A stretch of DNA of 22,500 bases from Neocallimastix lanati (nom. inval.) (Eukaryota; Neocallimastigomycota; Neocallimastigomycetes; Neocallimastigales; Neocallimastigaceae): the NCBI GenBank assembly GCA_016946835.1, contig JACVTC010000128.1, forward strand, positions 442,501 to 465,000. The letters run 5' to 3'. Each line of letters opens with the position of its first letter. Positions within the stretch are counted from its first letter, which is position 1. The position numbers and the translations under genes are program-made. The notes below the pieces were generated by a model. That model had not been told where the DNA came from, ran no database searches, and saw only the letters and a program-made list of their open reading frames with translations. Below, one piece after another: positions 19,925-22,500 of this stretch.

Positions 19925-22246
19925 ATGGCTCTTTTTATCGGTCGTTTACAAACTGATGTAAAACCACGCGATTTAGAAGGTTTGAATGAGATAAAAAGAT
20001 CTTTTTTTTTTTTTTTTATCTAATTTATATTTTAAAAAATTAAGATAATCATTTTACTTAATATTTAATTTATTAATCTTTCTCTCTCTTTTTATATTTT
20101 TAATATTTTTAATATTTAATATATATATATATAAAAATTCAATTATTAATCAAAAAAAAAAAAAAAAAAATCAAACTTAGATGTGTTTTACAAATATGGA
20201 AAAATTCAAAGATGTGATATAAAGGTTAATATAAATCTATAAAATATAATATATATATAAAAGGATTAAAATTAAAAAATAAAAAAAAAAAAAATAAAAC
20301 TTAATTATTTGGATATTTTTTCAAAATAAAAATTATATAAAATTAATACAATTTTTATTTTTAACAAATTTAAATCTGGTTATATATATGATCAATGATA
20401 CTTACTGTTAAATATTATTTTTAAATATACTATTCAATGCATAATTAATTACTATTAATATAAATAAAAAATCAGCATGGTCGTAGCTGTAAGTTTAATG
20501 AAGAATATTAATCAGTATGAAATATTTCATTATCATTATTAAAATTCAATTTTCAATATTTTTTTTTATTTTATTATTATTTTTTATATTGATAAAAACG
20601 AAGTCAATTATGGTTTTGTTGAATTTGAAGATAAAAGGTATATATATATTTTATTATTTTTAAATTAAAATTCAATAAAATTAAAAATTTAAAATTAATA
20701 TATATATATTTATTTTAAATTTTATATTTATTAGAGATGCTGAAGATGCAATTAGAGAAGTTAATGGAAAAGTTAAACTTAAGGGTAACAAAATGGTTGT
20801 AGGCAAGTATACAAATTCAAAAAAGTTAGATTTTAATAGTTCTATTAAAATGAGTTTAAAAGATTAATCTTTATTTCTATTATTAAATAATTAGAATGGG
20901 CTAAAGGTAATTCAAGAAGAGTAAATAATAATGAATGTTATAGATGCGGTAGAGAAGGTAATGATAAAATTTTTAATATATAATTTCATTTATAATAATA
21001 AAATAATAATTTTTATAATTATTAATGTTAAATAAATTTTTCTTTGAATATATTAATTATATTGATAATTAAACTATATATATTTTTAATATTTCTTAAT
21101 AATGTGATGAATTCAATCATAATTCATTAAAATTACATTTACTTTTAAAAAATAAAAATTAATGAATATTCAATTTCATATACATTAATGTATTAAATCC
21201 ATAAAAAGGCCATTGGGCACGTGATTGCCACGAGAGAAGAAGATCAAGAAGTAGAAGTTATTCACCAAGAAGAAGATAGTAAATATAGTTATATATTTAT
21301 AATCATATATACAATAATATATGCGATCATATAAATTATATATATATAAAATATAATTGATTATCATCAAATATTAATTTTTTTTTTTTTTATTATTTTA
21401 AAAAAATTATAGTTCATCTCGTAGATCGAGATCTAGAAGTTATTCAAGTAGATCTCGTTCAAGATCTAGGTCTAGATCTAGATCTAGATCCAGATCCAGA
21501 TCAAGTAGCTCTAGATCAAGAAGTGATTCAAGATCCTATTCTCGTGATCGTAGAAGTAGAAGAAGATCCAGAAGTCGTTCCTTACGTCACTCCAGAAGTC
21601 GTAGATCTCGTTCAGACTCAAGAGATAGATCGTACTCAAGATCTCAATCCCCTCGTTCTAGATCAAGAAGTGGATCTAGATCCAATTCAGAATCATCATC
21701 ACGTTCAAGATCTCGTTCTAGATCTCGCTCATACAGTCGCTCACGCTCTCGCTCTAGATCTCGCTCTAGATCTCGTTCTGGAAGTCAATCTCGTTCACGT
21801 TCCAGATCTGGATCAAGGTCCCCATCCGTTAAATCTAATTCACCAGCTAGAAGTGAAAATGATACTAAACCAATGGAAGAAGATAAGGACTTAGCTAATA
21901 ATAAGGAAACAGAACAAACAAAAGATCAAGAAATGACAGATGCTAAGAATGATGCTGAAAATAATGAAAATGAAGAAAAAGAAAAAGAAAAAGAAAAAAG
22001 TGATGAACCAAAAAGCCCATCGTAAGCAAAATTAGTTAAAGAAAATATATATTTTATTTTTTTTAAATTTCTTTTTTTTTTTTTTTTTTTTATTAAAAAA
22101 AAAAAGATATATATGTGTATTTACTAATTTTTATTATTTATTTTATAAAAAAATAAATTTAAAATAATTATTTATAATAATAAAAATCTTAAAAAAATAA
22201 TATTAATTTAATAAGTAACAGTGGATCACCAAATGAAGACAATTAA
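19925..22246 (+). CDS. SR-family splicing factor: RRM, CCHC zinc knuckle, RS domain
   Basis: Nuclear pre-mRNA splicing regulator of the SRSF7/plant RSZ architecture, binding exonic RNA and recruiting spliceosome parts through its RS tail. Exons by hand: 19925-19979, 20181-20224, 20476-20488, 20604-20637, 20735-20802, 20895-20957, 21209-21278, 21413-22021 and 22222-22246. All phases agree; 981 nt, 326 residues. The RRM spans residues 2-73, with RNP2 LFIGRL (3-8) and RNP1 NYGFVEFE (39-46). It is followed by EWAKG and the zinc knuckle CYRCGREGHWARDC (86-99; C-x2-C-x4-H-x4-C). The RS/SR-repeat domain covers about 102-275, then an acidic Glu/Lys/Asp tail ends SPSGSPNEDN. RS dipeptides are the substrate of SRPK/CLK kinases in known homologues. 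Exon 1 uses an unusual GTTTGA donor, exon 3 is a 13-nt micro-exon and intron 5 is GC-AG. If the last intron is kept, the protein ends at TAA 22023. ATG 19925 starts directly at the RRM, as is usual in this family. Confidence 0.92.
20476..20488 (+). other. 13-nt micro-exon in the SR gene
   Basis: CATGGTCGTAGCT is bordered by ATCAG and GTAAGT. It supplies His-Gly-Arg-Ser and the first base of a Phe codon, bridging CDIK to FNYGFVEFE in the RRM. Without it, exons 2 and 4 do not join in frame (phase 0 to phase 1), so it is required for the model. Confidence 0.8.
20803..20894 (+). other. GC-AG intron in the SR gene
   Basis: The exon ends ATGGTTGTAG and the intron begins GCAAGT, the usual context of rare GC donors. 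It ends ATTAG before AATGGGCT. Only this junction restores the conserved VVEWAKG at the end of the RRM; a GT two codons earlier would not. Confidence 0.85.
21423..21800 (+). repeat. RS-codon repeat tract
   Basis: Exon 8 of the SR gene is dominated by AGATCT/CGTTCA/AGATCC hexamers that encode Arg-Ser. Because of the hexamer periodicity, the shifted frame 21523-21894 is also open and reads as an Asp/Leu/Val-rich chain. This is a shadow of the RS domain. Confidence 0.85.
22022..22221 (+). other. Last intron of the SR gene, open to retention
   Basis: Donor GTAAGC and acceptor AACAG frame a 200-nt A/T intron with a poly-T run. If unspliced, an in-frame TAA appears one base into the intron (22023-22025), and the protein loses only its last eight residues (SPS then stop). 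The downstream exon 22222-22246 codes GSPNEDN and has coding-like composition, so I favour splicing. Confidence 0.65.
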
Positions 22247-22500
22247 GTCTTTTTTTTTTTTTTTTATTTTGTTGAAAGAAAAAAAAAAAAACTTAGCAAG
22301 GATATATAAGTAATAAAAAAATAATATTATTGTTAATTTTATATATAATCTTTTAAACTTTATAAAAAAAAGTTATATATATATTTTTAATTAAAAAATA
22401 AAAATAAAAATAAAAATAAAATAAAACAAATCATAATTATTGTTTTATTTATTATTTTTATTTTATTTTATTTTATTTAAGTTTTATCAAAGGATATATA
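22247..22500 (+). other. 3' flank of the SR gene
   Basis: A/T-rich sequence with poly-T, poly-A and AAAAT/TTTTA runs after the stop codon at 22244-22246. Many AATAAA-like hexamers occur, so the polyadenylation site cannot be picked by eye. No further gene starts before the window ends. Confidence 0.6.

Noticed and set aside
19968-19971. CGCG in exon 1 of the SR gene as a possible APSES/StuA binding core
   Set aside because: It is coding sequence (Pro-Arg-Asp), lacks the full WCGCGWNM context and lies inside the gene.
21523-21894. Asp/Leu/Val-rich 123-codon open frame
   Set aside because: Shifted-frame shadow of the RS hexamer repeats.

Overview
The window looks like a piece of nuclear genome from an extremely AT-rich fungus. 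An APSES DNA-binding domain, which is a fungal family, sits in a gene with many short AT-rich introns, and exons stand out only as slightly GC-richer islands in almost pure A/T. The base composition, Asn-rich proteins, long empty spacers and probable ankyrin remnants fit anaerobic gut fungi (Neocallimastigomycota) best. That assignment is inferred from style, not from a species marker.

Layout. (1) 1-547: two exons of a minus-strand gene that runs off the left edge; product not recognised. (2) 548-2430: AT-rich spacer with homopolymers and small hairpins. (3) 2430-3730: a decayed minus-strand repeat region that reads like broken ankyrin repeats, followed by a 250-bp GC-rich island (about 3735-3990) of unknown origin that ends in a poly-A run. 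(4) 3990-11460: about 7.5 kb without a gene that I can support, but with several inverted and tandem repeats. (5) 11461-17411: an eight-exon plus-strand gene for a roughly 1,333-residue StuA-type APSES transcription factor, with the DNA-binding domain far toward the C-terminus. (6) 17412-19924: AT-rich spacer holding palindromes, a pentanucleotide array and a perfect 58-bp tandem duplication. (7) 19925-22246: a nine-exon plus-strand gene for an SR splicing factor with one RRM, one CCHC zinc knuckle and an RS tail (SRSF7/RSZ architecture). It includes a 13-nt micro-exon and a GC-AG intron. (8) 22247-22500: its 3' flank.

Both exon models were built by hand from splice sites. Each keeps phase at every junction and sums to a multiple of three (4,002 and 981 nt). 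The two complete genes are independent regulators, one of transcription and one of pre-mRNA splicing; nothing shows that they act together. Several splicing oddities could be alternative-splicing switches and are the most testable points: serial donors, near-neutral retained introns, a micro-exon and acceptors without a pyrimidine tract. I did not find a CRISPR array, tRNA, rRNA or intact mobile element.
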